This document shows positions 34,583 through 48,000 of a stretch of 64,000 bases of DNA, in pieces (the stretch's first letter is position 1; each line of letters begins with the position of its first letter). Location of the stretch: positions 104,345 to 168,344 of the forward strand of contig ML986692.1 in the NCBI GenBank assembly GCA_010094045.1, written 5' to 3'. The position numbers were made by a program, and so were the translations under genes. This DNA comes from Lojkania enalia. Lineage: Eukaryota; Ascomycota; Dothideomycetes; Pleosporales. The notes beneath the pieces were generated by a model. That model made no database searches. It had not been told where the DNA came from and was given only the letters and a program-made list of their open reading frames with translations.

Positions 34583-36720
34583 ATGTCTGCCGCACAGCTC
34601 CTCAACCCGAAAGCCGAATCAAGGGTCAGTTAATCGTGGTTAGGAAGCTCTGAAGCCTAGCTAACCAGGTTGCAGCGGCGCGGAGAAGCTTTGAGGGTTA
34701 ACATATCAGCGGGTGAAGGCCTCCAACAGGTGCGCAGCAGTATGATATTGGTTCCTAATGTTTTATGCTCATTGGAATCAGGTACTGGCGTCAAACCTAG
34801 GACCTCGAGGGACCTTGAAAATGTAAGTCGCCAATCTAGCTACAAATCCACCCATGCTAACTCTGTTTAGGCTTGTAGATGGTGCGGGCGCAGTATGTAA
34901 ACAAGACCCGCGATTCACAGGTGTACTTACGTTTCATAGATCAAACTCACGAAAGATGGGAGTGTTCTATTAAAGGAGATGGTATGTGGGATTGAGTGGA
35001 TTGACTAAGCATAACACTAACCTTTGCATAGCAAATCCAGAATCCTACCGCCGTATGTAATATCTACTATGTCCCTCAGACAATGAAGCTCAAATCAAAT
35101 CAAATAGGTCATGATCGCACGGGCAGCGACAGCGCAGGACGATATAACAGGAGATGGAACAACTTCAGTTGTGCTCTTGGTAGGCGAATTGTTGAAGCAG
35201 GCAGATCGGTATATCTCCGAGGGTCTCCATCCTCGAGTAATAACAGACGGGTACGAAATCGCTAAGACAGAGGCCCTAAAGGTATTGCCTCAACCCTTTG
35301 ATTTACGGAGTAGTAGCGGTCCTGACTGAAAAATAGTTCCTTGATGAGTTCAAATTAAACAAAGAAGTCGACCGGGAACTGTTGCTTTCCGTTGCACGGA
35401 CATCGCTTTCGACCAAGCTTGATAGCACACTCGCCGAACAACTTACCCCTGACATTGTCGATGCTGTCCTCGCAATATACCAACCACCAGCGAAGCCAGA
35501 TCTTCACATGGTGGAGATTATGACTATGCAACATCGCACTGCAGCAGACACGCAGTTGATTCGAGGCCTGGCTCTTGATCATGGTGCAAGGCATCCAGAT
35601 ATGCCGAAGCGGGTAGAGAACGCCTATATCCTTACTCTCAATGTCAGCTTGGAGTATGAAAAGTCGGAAATAAATTCCGGATTCTACTACTCTAGTGCAG
35701 AACAGCGGGAAAAACTCGTGGAGAGCGAGCGACGGTTCGTTGACGATAAGCTCCGGAAGATTGTTGAGTTGAAGAAAGAAGTCTGCGGGAATGACCCGAA
35801 GAAAGGCTTCGTCATAATAAACCAGAAGGGTATTGACCCTCTCAGTCTCGACGTATTGGTGAAAAACGGCATCTTCGCGTTGAGAAGAGCGAAGAGGAGG
35901 AATATGGAGCGGCTGCAACTTGTCTGTGGCGGAACAGCTCAGAACAGTGTCGATGATCTAACACCAGATGTCCTCGGCTGGGCAGGTCTCGTGTACGAGC
36001 ATCAACTTGGAGAGGAAAAGTACACTTTCGTCGTAAGTGGAGGTTATTACCCAGCGTTTACCCGACCTATCCTTACATCATATAGGAAGATGTCAAAGAC
36101 CCAAAGTCCGTGACTTTGCTCATCAAGGGCCCGAACACTCACACCATAACTCAGATCAAGGATGCGGTACGGGATGGGTTAAGGAGTGTCTACAACATGA
36201 TTGTAGACAAGAGTGTTGTTCCAGGAGGTGGCGCATTCCAGGTCGCCTGCGCCGCTCACCTTCAAAGTGAGAATTTCAAGAAAACTGTGAAGGGCAAAGC
36301 AAAATGGGGCGTGACAGCATTCGCCGACGCATTACTCATCATACCTAAAACCCTCGCTGCAAATTCTGGTCACGATATTCAAGACTCCCGTAAGTTAAAG
36401 ACCTTTGTCAGGATTTCACATATCTATGGCTAACTTTACTATAGTGGTATCATTACAGGATGAATATGCCGAAGGGAATATTGTGGGCCTGAATCTTGCT
36501 ACAGGAGAAGCAATGGATCCTACGCAGGAGGGCGTTTATGACTCGTTCCGGGTTCTCCGCAACAGCATCGCTTCGAGTACTGGCATTGCGTCTAATCTAC
36601 TTCTATGTGACGAGATGTTGAAAGCACGGCAAATGGTAAAGTCTGACTCTACCTGACTCAACGCGCCTACTAACAATCATGCCACAGGGGCGTCAGCCGG
36701 AGCCGGGAGAGGGTCAGTGA
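34583..36720 (+). CDS. CCT6: Chaperonin CCT zeta subunit
   Basis: Eleven exons: 34583-34624, 34676-34729, 34782-34822, 34871-34892, 34940-34981, 35032-35052, 35108-35281, 35337-36032, 36086-36389, 36445-36635 and 36688-36720. They give 539 residues, the usual length. Six exons of 21-54 nt crowd the first 470 bp. Group II chaperonin motifs follow in order: [32 protein letters not shown], the ATP loop [21 protein letters not shown] and the late VVPGGGAFQ. The zeta assignment rests on [20 protein letters not shown] at the start and the [18 protein letters not shown] and [11 protein letters not shown] region. CCT is the cytosolic hetero-oligomeric chaperonin that folds actin and tubulin. All ten introns are GT-AG and keep frame. 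The start matches the family's and lies 308 bp from NOP56. Confidence 0.95.
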
Positions 36721-37467
36721 TAAAGTAAACAGGATCGTGGCCATGAGTATAACGGTCCGCCAGAGCACCTCAGGCGCTGCGCATGAATATCTCTCTTTGA
36801 AGGTAATAATGAGCCAGAAATGCGGGTGGGGTCTTTGTTGGTCTGCGGACGAAGGCACTGTATAGTACCCAGCCCTGTCAAAATATTAGATTTACACTAC
36901 CCCAGTGTGATTATGATCCCTACCCCTATTTAGCCAGGCATCCTCAATCTTTTTAAGCTTATTGCTGTGGATCCCCGCTATTCCAGAAGCGGCAAGTGTG
37001 GCTGCAAACTTCACATCGGTTGCGGGGGGATTATCACACCTTTCGATGTGTCAAGTTGAGTTTATGTGTAAAATAGTGACGCTGAGCGCCGTGAGCGTTG
37101 TTGTTGTGGATCTAGTATATTCTATGCGCTCCAGATTTCATTATTTGTAAATGAAAGCTGTGTGCAACTCCTCCGGCACGCAAGTCCGAGGCCCTGCATC
37201 GTGAACCAAGCCGCTAGCCGGTACCAGCATGCATCCTCTCGTAGAGCCAAGCCGGAATGTGTTCATCATAGGAGGCTCTCTTCTGCAACGGGCCACTTGG
37301 TTTCTCGTTCTAGGATTCCGTGTTTCCCTCGCCTTGCTCATCACTCTTTCCTACCCAAATGACAGAAAGCCAGAACATCTCTCTGCGTTCCTCCTCGTTC
37401 ACCGGCGCTCTCCGCATTCCTTCTCGTGTTTCGCACGCGACACGGGTCCTTCCCTTCCCACGCCGCA
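36721..37467. other. Intergenic between CCT6 and the mannosidase gene
   Basis: 747 bp between tandem genes. The last 150 bp are CT-rich, fitting a promoter and leader. No gene is supported. Confidence 0.5.
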
Positions 37468-40406
37468 ATGCTTCGATACCGCAGATACCGGGTGTTCGTA
37501 GTTTTTGCCGTCATCGCTCTCTTTGCGCTTTATAAGTTCAGTAGTTCTGGCCCTTCATGGCGAGTTGACGAAACCGAGACAGCGGAGGAGGGAGGCAAAA
37601 AGGAAAATGTAGTACAATCCTTGCATTGGCAACTCCATCCCCAGGTCGCTCAAGAAACGAAGAAATTCCAGGTTGAAATACCGGCTGCGACATCAGTTGA
37701 TCGTAATACTCCCCCTGCGATCGCGCCAGTTAGCCGTCCCGTAGAAAGACCCCCCCCGGAACCATTATCACCACCCAGCCCTGCATCGACGAATCCGCCC
37801 GTAAAGCCTACACCCATAGATCAAGATGCTGGAGATGATACTTCGCCATCTCCGAGTCCTGAAGGTGAGCTTGTTGAAGGCGCGGATGGCCGCGTAGAAG
37901 TAACACCATCGCCCACAAGTATTGAGGCCGTCCATTGGAAGAAAGAGAGCGAACATTTCCCAGTTCCTTCGAAATCGATCATTAAACTACCGTCGAGTAC
38001 CTCAAAACCGATCCCCAAGATACAATATAATTTCAAGCCAGAGTCGGCCTCGGCGAAAGCAGAAAGAGAGGCAAAGTTGAATACTATAAGGGGCGTCTTC
38101 AAACACTCTTGGGAGGGCTATAGGAAACATGCATGGCTGCAGGACGAGCTTTCTCCCGTTTCGGGTAATTTCAGGAATCCATTCGCTTCCTGGGGTGCTA
38201 CTTTGGTAGATGCTCTTGATACCCTCTGGATTATGGATCTCAAGGAGGAGTTTGACGAGGCCGTCAAAGCCGTCGATGAAATCGATTTTACAACCAGCCC
38301 CCGGGCTGATATTCCGTTATTTGAAACAACAATCAGGTATCTTGGAGGCTTATTAGCCGCTTACGATATCAGTGGAAAGAAGCACAAGAATTTGCTAGAC
38401 AAGGCAGTGGAGCTTGCTGAGGTTCTGATCAGTGCGTTCGATACGCCGAACAGAATGCCTCATACCTATTATTATTGGAGACCGTAGGTGTGCGGTGGGG
38501 GTTTTATCTACAATTACTGACAACTGCTCCAGCTCATTTTCTTCTCAGCCTCATCGCGCTAGTAATCGTGTTGTCATGGCTGAGATTGGTTCCCTTTCGG
38601 TAGAATTCACACGGCTTGCGCAGCTCACCGGAGAACACAAATACTACGACGCCATTGCACGAATCACTGATGCCCTAGAAGACTTCCAGAACAAAACTAG
38701 ATTACCTGGCATGTGGCCTACATATCTAGACGCTTCTGGTTGCCAGAAAGTAGATTGGGCTTCAGAGGTCGAGGCGACGCCTCTACAAGCGCCATTGGAT
38801 GCATTAAAAGATTCAAGCGAAGAGTCCCTAAAAGACGATCCTGTGCAGAATGAAAAGAAAGAGCCCATACCAACAATCGGTAGTACTGAAGAAAAGAAGA
38901 TGGTGCCCTTAGATTTGCCGAGCCCCATCGTTCTCAAAGCTACCGACCCCAAGACCACAGATGGCCCTTCCGATGAGACTAAAGTATCCCAGAACGTCAA
39001 GCGTCAACTCGAGGATGCTGAACTATCAAATGAGAAAGTAGCAGCGATTTCTGCTGCTGCGGAAGCTGCATCTTCAACCTCTTCAACTGCACTTGAGCCA
39101 GAATGTACAGGGCAAGGCCTTGGTCCTGCTTCCAATTACGGAGGCGAGGATTACACATTGGGAGGTATGTCAGACTCTACGTACGAATACCTACCAAAAG
39201 AATACCTACTTCTCGGAGGCCAGGTTGAAAAGTACCGTACCATGTACGAGACATCCATGGATGTTGTCAAAGAGAATTTAATCTTCCGGCCAATGCTTCC
39301 TAGGAACGAGGATATACTTTTCTCAGGCGCTCTGAGTGTGCCCGCGGCCAAACCTAAAAAGGGCAAGGGCGTATTCGAAGGAGAGAATGCGCACCTAACC
39401 TGCTTTGCCGGTGGCATGTTTGGTATGGGCGCCAAGATCTTTGATCGCCCTGAGGACCTAGAAATCGCTAAGAAACTCACCGATGGCTGCATCTGGTCTT
39501 ATAATATGACATCAACTGGTATAATGCCTGAATCTTTCATCGCTGTGCCTTGTGAAAGCATCAAAGGTTGCGAGTGGAACAAAACAAAGTACTGGGAAGT
39601 CATTGACCCAGGAGCGGAGAACAGGGTCACTTCATATAAGCAGCAAATGATTACTTATGAGCAACAGATGGCCTCTGCATCTGAATGGTACCAGGAACAA
39701 CTCGCCGCCATGACCGCCGTGCCATCATCTACCTCAAGCTTTGAGGCCGAGACCACCCCAACCGAGCGTGTGTTTGCCGATACTCTAGACAAACGCCAAC
39801 TGGACGTCGAAACAGTTCCAGCACCCAACGTCCCTCCTCGCTACGCCCAGGACAGTGAAGAAGAACTTAGCGTAAAGTCCCCAACAAGGGTCCAAGACGA
39901 ACCAATTCAACTCCCCAGCCCTGCCTTACCCGTTTTCCCGATCATCTATTCGCCGAAGCCGCCGCTAACGCATGAAGAGTACGTCAAGAACAGAATTCAG
40001 GAAGAGCGCTTGCCACCAGGTGTCACCCACATCAAAGCCCGCAACTACATTCTCCGGTAAGCTCTCCTACACGTGTCTTAAATAACTTCTCGGCTAATTA
40101 TACCCACGTAGCCCCGAAGCGATAGAATCCGTGTGGTACATGTACCGCATTACGGGCGACCCCTACTGGCGCGAAGCCGGCTGGCAAATGTTCGAAGCCA
40201 TCAACACGCACACCAGAGCCGAGTTTGGTAACAGCGCTATCGACGACGTCACAAGATCGGCGCCAGACTTGCTGGACGAGATGGAAAGCTTCTGGCTCGC
40301 GGAGACATTAAAATATTTCTATTTGCTATTTGCGGAGGAGAGCCTTGTTAGTCTGGATGACTGGGTTTTGAATACTGAGGCGCATCCATTTAGGCGGCCG
40401 AAGTAG
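37468..40406 (+). CDS. GH47 class I alpha-1,2-mannosidase, large type II membrane form
   Basis: Three exons, 37468-38483, 38533-40056 and 40112-40406, with introns of 49 and 55 nt, give 944 residues. A signal anchor sits at about residues 8-25 ([17 protein letters not shown]), followed by a Pro/Ser-rich stem to about 195. The GH47 barrel starts with [12 protein letters not shown] and has [72 protein letters not shown] and the terminal [10 protein letters not shown], whose Thr binds calcium in this family. It should trim mannose from N-glycans in the ER or Golgi. Two low-complexity insertions of roughly 130 residues (about 410-540 and 705-835) interrupt the barrel, which is why it is near twice the size of classic enzymes. 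The frame is intact through both. Start chosen at the first ATG before the anchor. Confidence 0.9.
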
Positions 40407-43037
40407 ATGAGTAACAATGAAGCACGTGGTGCAGGGGACATTGGCAAGTATAGTTTCGCTGGCGTTTTGGTGTATTGTTATGTTTAGAAGGATGGACTTG
40501 GGCCTTTCTCATTGCGAGGTAAAGAAGGGTTGGCTGTGGGTGCATTGGGCCTTATCCGGATAGCATTCTGGCATTTAGCATATTAATGGAGTTTCTTGTT
40601 TTCAAGTTTTAGAGTTGTTTAAATAGAGGTTGATCGAGATGAGTGAGCACTAGATAATCAATTGCGACTGCGGATATCATTTGCACATAGGATATTACAA
40701 GGGCGGATCTGATATATAAATGGAAGCAGTATATTGAGATTCTATGATGAGGCTAGCTATAGTCCCCGCATCGCCATTGCTAAGACCACGGAAGTACATG
40801 TAACATATGGGTATTGGTGTTTTCTGAATTAGATAATTTTTGTAGAAAGGTGAGAAGAGAATCCTCTTCTGCAAATACTCTAACTCGAATTTGGGTCTAC
40901 AGTGATCGCAAACCGCTATAAGTCTTTGTGAATACCCAAACCCTAAGTTCCATTCACGATGCGGAATACCATGTCCACGGCAATGTCTATTTTGTCGGAG
41001 AAATTCGCAATTAAGATGATTCAAACACTTCTAGTGGCCTATTCTTGCCCCTACTAGATATTCTCCAGGCATTCTTCGTGGATAATATAAAGAACGGTTT
41101 TTCTTGCCGTTTTCCTACTTCTTGGCCGCTTAGGTTGACCATCTATCATTGATATTTTTGGCCACGTCCTTATTATCGCTTTAGCCGTGGACACTGAGCA
41201 AATTGTCGGTATCCCTAAAGCCGCTATCGTCATACTCTTCCGGCGCAATCGCACGAACAACTTCGCAACCTCCTCGACTCTACCAGGGCTTGTGCGCGGT
41301 TGAAGTTCTCCAGAGACACCTTGTCCAGAAAGAACTCCACTGGCCCCCCGCCCCATTTCTCGCACCACAGTTCTAGGTTCACCCGTCTCCCCTTCTTGTG
41401 CTGAATCATGGAGCCTCATATTGGTCGATATTCGTACCTGGCTCTACCTATCTCTTCTTTTCTTCGAAGAGGCCAAATTGGGAACCTGAAGTTATACTGG
41501 TACGAGCCTTTTTTCGCACTCCAATGGTCTCAGAACCAGCCATTTAGCTCCCATTCTTCAGTATATTTTCCCGCATCAGCTTCACTAAAACCCAATTTCG
41601 TCGAATGCGCTTAAGTTCGAAGTTTTGCCAGGACTCAGTCAAGCATCAAGCATCTTTGATCCCAAGCAAGTTCTTGATTCACGGACGGATATTGTTGCGC
41701 AGGGACTTCCTATCTTCTCGACTTTCAACGTAGCCTTCATCATCCTCGGAGCTTACAAATTCGGATTCGTTGGAGATATCCAGGTACAAACGATTAAAAT
41801 AGCATCTGGTTGTTAGTATTTTAAAGAGCTCTTGAAAGTCCTAGTCGTAAATATTTAACCCAACGTCCTAGAAGAAATATTGTTCCGTCTCAATTGTCAT
41901 ATTTCAAATTTAGAAGCATGTCATCTGGCCTATGTTGGGGTAACTACGCAGTAAGACACCGGCGCCACCATTAATTGGACTGAAGGAGAGCCAAATCTGC
42001 TCGCAGGAGCTAGCACTAGCCTCCTCGTGAATCTAGCGGCAAGATAGTAACAAGTTAAAGAAAGAGTGATAGTCCGCGCGTCTCATCTACAAAGGTAAGA
42101 AGATAGGCAAGCGGGATTCAATGTACCCACAGATACGATTTCTAAGTTCCCGTGAAAGTCGAGCAATCGGAGCGGCTTCGGATTGGGACTATCATCAGGC
42201 GCTGGGTTGTGGCAAAGTTTCTTGCGTTTGGCCTTCATATCCGTCGTTCGAGATCGGTCTTGAGAGGCTGAAATGTATTAACAGTGCGAAAGGGCGAGAG
42301 TCTTTGTATTAGCGGGACATTGAGATACAGAAGGTGCGGGTGAGTGGAGAGTGTCATCCTGATTAGCAGATACCGCAGCACGTGGCAGAGTTACAACGTT
42401 TTTCATACAGTGAATTAGTAAGACTTACGATGCAAAGTTTACTTTACCGGGATTATTTATCTTTCTTAACTGTATAAAGGAAAACAAAGATCCCACTCCC
42501 TATGTTCGGGGCATCTAGCAGCACGCAGGTATTCTTTCACCCATCTCCCACTTCCAGAGATCCTGCAAATTTCCTACGCCCACGCTAAGAATGTTTGCAA
42601 TTGACTGCGAAATGAGTTGACCATAATGTCTATTGATTATAGGCTCATCACTTCAAATTAATAATTCATAACTCTCCTTAGTATCCTAAAACGCACAAGC
42701 ATCACGGTAAGGTGAGGCATTTGAATCAAAGTTTTCTCCCTGAATGTGTAAAACGTTACTAATACAAAAGGCTTAGGTCGACCAGCATCACGGAGCAGTG
42801 CTCTACGATGCACTGGACTATTCCTACATTATTCAAAAACTAATGCCGCCTCGGATTTATTAAGCTTGGTTATGCGTGTTCACCTTTCATATGGATTTAA
42901 TATTGGAGGTCGATAATTCCACATCCACCGCATCAGTGAACTCAAAAATGCGCTTTTTCTTCCTTCAATCCGCTCCGCCAAGGTCCGGGAAATCTAGACA
43001 ATGGTTCCTGTATCCCGACACGATCCATCTTACACCG
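40407..43037. other. AT-rich gene-poor island, left part
   Basis: 2.6 kb without a supported gene. Two minus-strand frames, 40695-41024 (109 codons) and 41054-41419 (121 codons), are the longest; neither has a recognisable motif, although the second is GC-richer and Arg/Gly/Ser-rich at its start. A minus-strand acidic fragment at about 41660-41780 (ESEFVSSEDDEGYVESRED) looks like eroded coding sequence. No repeats or transposon motifs were recognised. Confidence 0.5.
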
Positions 43038-43712
43038 CTAAGCATCATCCTCGTCGTCTCTTATTTCATGATCACTGAGTATCCTGTCAGAATCGTTAGA
43101 ATCGCTGTCATTATAGTCCCCTATGGTTTCGAAAGGATCTAAACGCGTTGTGATATGGACGTCATGGCCAACTTCCGCAAGCATTTTGGCATAATAGAAA
43201 TCTTCAACAGAAATGTCTTTCATGAGGCACGACCATAACTCCTAACCACCCCACTTTTTGCACCAAGCATATTGTCGAACTTTTGCTCTCCTCACTGACT
43301 ACAGGGCTGAGCTACCGTTGCTAATGTCCATCGCGAAATGTAGATTCCTCTTTTCTTTCGTGAACTCCAGGACTCCGCTGTTACGTATCAGAGCCATATG
43401 TATCTCGGCCAGGCCTTTATCTCTATATTGGCAGTCAAATTACGTCCATTTTGCAACATGATGCTTTTCATCAATTTCGCAATACGTAGAGGTTCTCTGA
43501 TGTCTGAAGCAATTATACAGCCCCTTTTCCGTTGTTCGGAGGGAGACTTTCCTAATTTTACATAGCATATCATATGGCCTTTCCCACAAGAACTGTAACG
43601 CCAACTTGTGGACCTCGATATAATGCTCCTCTTCATCGAGTCCAAACATCTTGCTATAGAAAATGGGGTCTACATCCTCATATAATTGGCGATTTGTCTT
43701 ATCTATGGGCAT
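43038..43712 (-). pseudogene. Broken gene of a fungal F-box-like/2EXR-like type (low confidence family)
   Basis: Reading leftward, PIDKTNRQLYEDVDPIFYSK and a hydrophobic FLWERPYDMLCKIRKVSL stretch are in one frame. After about LRTTEKG the coding sense moves to another frame: SIMLQNGRNLTANIEIKAWP. Further pieces, MALIRNSGVLEFTKEK and KDISVEDFYYAKMLAEVG, follow after in-frame stops, and the end is acidic (DSDSNDSD). The motif TNRQLYEDVDPIFYS resembles the region after the N-terminal box of fungal 2EXR/DUF7730-type proteins, where 'TNRQIYxEAxxxFYSxN' is common. At least one frameshift and two stops make it a pseudogene. The family call is by pattern only. Confidence 0.5.
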
Positions 43713-45027
43713 TCGAGGACAGTCTTTTTATTCTAGAATGGAATCGTGGCCAGTATCAGCGGTTGACAATATCCTTTCGCGCCTCCTTTCTTCGTCCAGT
43801 CCACTCTAATACACTGGCTTATGATTCAGGTTTCGTATACTACTTCGTATGAAGAACGAATTCATAAATTCGATGTCTAAGTTTTTGAGGGAGATTGGGT
43901 AGTCGGAAAACGTTGGAGTCGTGACACCGTCGCGCGTCGGATTATAGCAAATTTCGTGGAGTGTCAGCTCCATTTTGTCATCAGGAACAGAGTTAGCAGC
44001 GGAGCTGTGGAATAGAAGTAGAAGTGGACAAGACCCGCTTTAACAGAGGTGGGTGAGAAAAGGCAAGAGCCTTTAGTGAAAGTGAGCTTTTGCTTTACGA
44101 CCGTGACATGGCACAACTGAAGCAGGCACGCCATCACCCAATTTCTCCGCTTGGTGCATTCGCTTCGAGAAGTTAAAGTGGCGGGAATAATAAGCTATGG
44201 ATTAGATTTACTGCTCTGATCTTTAATTGTCCGACTTCTCCTCCTCATTTTGCCTGTGTACACTGAGCAGACAACCTATATCCCCATAAGTCACTCTTGT
44301 CGTAAGAACTACCGCAAGAATGACGGTCATATATATATCTTCCAAAAAAAAAAAAAAAAAAAAATTGAAGGGCGCATTCCTTCAACAATTTCCTATATCC
44401 AATCTCCTCCTTTAATAATCTAGCGGATAGTACACTCTTCAAACTCGCCCTAGACCATTTATGATCCATAACATTGGTCCAGACTCAATTATACCTTTAA
44501 TACACGCGAAATTAAATTGCTAGAGAAGACGTACTCTCCCCGTCCAAAACTTTCCATTCTGATTATACTTCTCATGGTCAATCTCCACCCTTGTAGGATA
44601 TGATGTGGCTTGGGATTAGATGCATATATCTCTTGATTGATCGAGTTGAGGATATGGTGTATATTCCTTGTGGGACCGGATAGTGATTCCTGTTCACTTT
44701 TAATGGTGAGATGCTGGCATCTTTATAACCCTACAAGATAAAGACGACCGAAGTATACGTTGTGAAGCGTTTAGTCCCCGATAATCATAAAGAGTAAAAG
44801 GACCTAAAGGGCCTAGACATATTAAGACGATGTCGTCGACGCGCGCAAAGAATCCAAAATGAACCCAAAACCCAAATGTCGGCCAAAAAGCCGACACTTA
44901 CATTATAAACACCTAGCAAATGCCGCATGCCCTACTTTTACAGCCAGCCAACCAACAATGCCCCTAATGCATTTCCTGAATTACCTTAGAAATATGTTAA
45001 ATGCCACCGATTTCCTCCCAGGAAACA
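43713..45027. other. AT-rich intergenic, right part of island
   Basis: 1.3 kb up to the APC1 stop. It contains a poly(A) run at 44344-44364. Minus-strand words just upstream of the pseudogene may be its eroded 5' end. Nothing else is supported. Confidence 0.5.
44344..44364 (+). repeat. Poly(A) tract, 21 nt
   Basis: An uninterrupted A run in the second AT-rich island, preceded by TATATCTTCC. Confidence 0.9.
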
Positions 45028-48000
45028 CTACAACGGGTTCTGCACCCCTTCAATCCCGCGACCGCGTTCCAAGATCCTTGCCTTGAGCCTTTCCACTACC
45101 TCGCGCCCAAGCCACCTCAACTTCCCATCTTTGTACGTCGTAGACTCTGCCCATTCAAATACGCCCTTCAACTCCCAGAGATCATTAGCCTTCCAACTCC
45201 TACTTAGCGCTCCCAGAACTAATCTATGATCCACGACCGTTGCACTTGGATCTAGATGGGTGCTCGAATAGGGATCGACGGGCAGGATGAGTCCAATATC
45301 TGCTTGTTCGAATTCTTGAAGTGAGGGGAGGCTGAAGAGCCAGTCCCACATGAGGCGGGTTGTGCGGCTCATTTGCGCATCATTGAGCGCGATGAGAGTG
45401 GCGGAGAAGGTCGACGCGAACATATCGTGCGCAGTTCTGCGACGCACATGAAGTGTCTGGTTCAGCTTGAAGGATTGGAGGTGCAATGGGTTGTTCACGA
45501 AGTCAAGCGTCGTGGGCCAGTAAGATACTTCACCTGTTTCGATGCTTTCGATGATATGTAGTTCAGGGAGTAGACAAGGCGCTACCATTGTTTTGACCAT
45601 ATTGTTCCTTAGACGGACGGTGATGACCATCGATATAGCCCGACCCGTATCCACATCTCGAACGATGAGACATCGGGGCTCGGCAGCTAGAACCCAGAAA
45701 TGGCGGAACGCTTGAAGATGCGCTCGAGAGTCCTGGACGTCCATGGGATAGAGAGGATAAAAGGCACAAATGAGCGATGCAATGGCTTTGTTTGAAGTGC
45801 TGAATGTATGCGTTCCGCCTGCAATGAAAAGCGTACCGAATGCCATGTGGCAAGCCAGATGGGAACCATAGGGTGCTTCTGGCCCAATTCTTCCATGAAG
45901 CCCACGAAGTCGGCGAAATACCTCCAGGTCACCTGTGCCAGCCATAACAGTTGCAGCGGCGAGTGCAACAAGATCTTGGCAGTTGCGGACTGCATTTCGT
46001 GCGAGCTTTGAATCATAACGAATAGCTTGCAACCTATTAATTCTCATGAACTGGTCGAGATATTTGATAAGAAAGTTGCGGACTTGAATGTCGCCCGTCC
46101 CGGCATACCTCAGCGATACGCTCCACAAAAGGCCAGCGAGAATGTTGAAAAAGGGCATTTGGTCGCTGCGCAGTTTCGTAATATTCTTCAGATTATAGTC
46201 GTCCCGATATTCCGGCGGTAGATTTTGCATGATCCAGCGATTGTCAGCGCGGATATTGTCCCACATGATAAGATGCTTTGCCAAGGTACGAAGGAGAAAG
46301 ATGTCGGGTCGGACGTAGTCGAATTGAGGCAGAGTGTCCGGGACATCGATCTTGCGAGCTACCGCCTCGTTGTGGGTTTTCATGAAAATGAGCGAGATCG
46401 CAATGACAGCGCCAGCGGTGGCTTGATCAAGAATATGAACAATGTCGACGGGCTTTGGAGCCACAGCAACAGCCATCAAACGTTCAACGATTCGCATGTC
46501 ATGAAGACCTTGGAGATCTTTTCCTTTCCCAAGATTTATAAAACCCAAAGCGAAACCGGCTGCTAGCCTATATGCTTCGTCCCGAAGTGTGTCTAGAGGT
46601 TCGGCGGGATCCGGCTCATCGACGTGCTCGATCTCAGAAAGCATAACCTCACTCATGCGTCGATGTTGCGTATTGTAGTACAAAAGACCAATGCCCATTA
46701 AGCCGGTGGTCTGGGTATAGGGAGAAATGTTGAGTTCCGCTGCGCCTGGCGGCAGCATACGTGTGACGTGAACGGACAACAACCGAGTAACCAATGTGTC
46801 CATTGTACCCATGTAGGAAGCTGATAGTCCTAGTAAGAGCCCGACCGACGTCATTGTATGTTTCGGTGTCAGATATTTGAATGAAAGCCATTTGGCAATC
46901 GTCTTCAGATGTCCATTCAGACCGAGGCCGAGGAGGAGGCCGGCGTGCTTATTGGTCAATTCTGCAGGTTTGTTGTACATGATCCAAGAAGTGTCAATGC
47001 CCTTGGCGTCACGAGAAATACTTAAACCCGCAGCAACCCCGGCATTAAAGAAGGCCCAGAAATATTTCTCTTCGGAATAATTCGCTCGCTCAGCCGTAAC
47101 AACATTACCCATTGGTTTCATGAGACAGGACGTTGCGAAACCATATAGAGGATACTTTTCAGTCAGGAGAGGTTTCTTGCTACTGAATTTGATCATTGAA
47201 CTTCCCACAGGAAGGGAAAACGTTCTGACCATCACCCACTGCATCAAAATTTTCTGGCCGTCCAAGATTGCGGACTCTTCCAACCTGGAATCTGGCCGGT
47301 ACTCGGCCACTGACTGTTTCAGAGGCTCCAACAAGTAATAGGCTTCCATGAATCGTCTATCTTCATGGAATATTAACCTCGTAACATGATGGCGTTCTGC
47401 TTCAGCCACAGACTGAGTACCTTCCAGCTTTTCGACACCCTGGCATATGGTATGGATATCCCGGGAAGAACTCGAGGAGAGGAGCGTTGATTGCATGCCC
47501 ACCATGGAATTCGATTGGTTCTGTTGGACATCATGAAGTAGCTCACTAGTCGGTAGCAAACTTAGATCAAGATCTTCTCTCTTTACCAGCTTAAGTAGTG
47601 AGCCAGACCATGTCGTAGGCGGATTCGCCTGGCATCTTGTTATTGCCTCCATGAGTGGCGCCTTTGCAGCCTCTGGTAGTGTAGCTAACATTCGACTGGT
47701 AATTCCGCATCGTTCAACCAGTTCAACTGCTCTTGCGGGTCGTGAAAGCTGGTCAATGTCTTGAAAGTACTTGGAGAGGGCCACCGTTCGGGGAGTGACT
47801 CTTGATATAACTTCGTCAATGTTAATAGAGGAATGGGGAGAGGCCTTAGATTTGCGAATCAACATGGCTAGAGTGGGGAAAGGTACGTAGTATTGGAATC
47901 GTTGTATGACTCCGATCCATTCAAGGATTGAGGGAGGTGCTGGCCATGGCTGCTCGTGTAGCCCTACGTTGGACATGAAATACGAATTTTCATATTGCCA

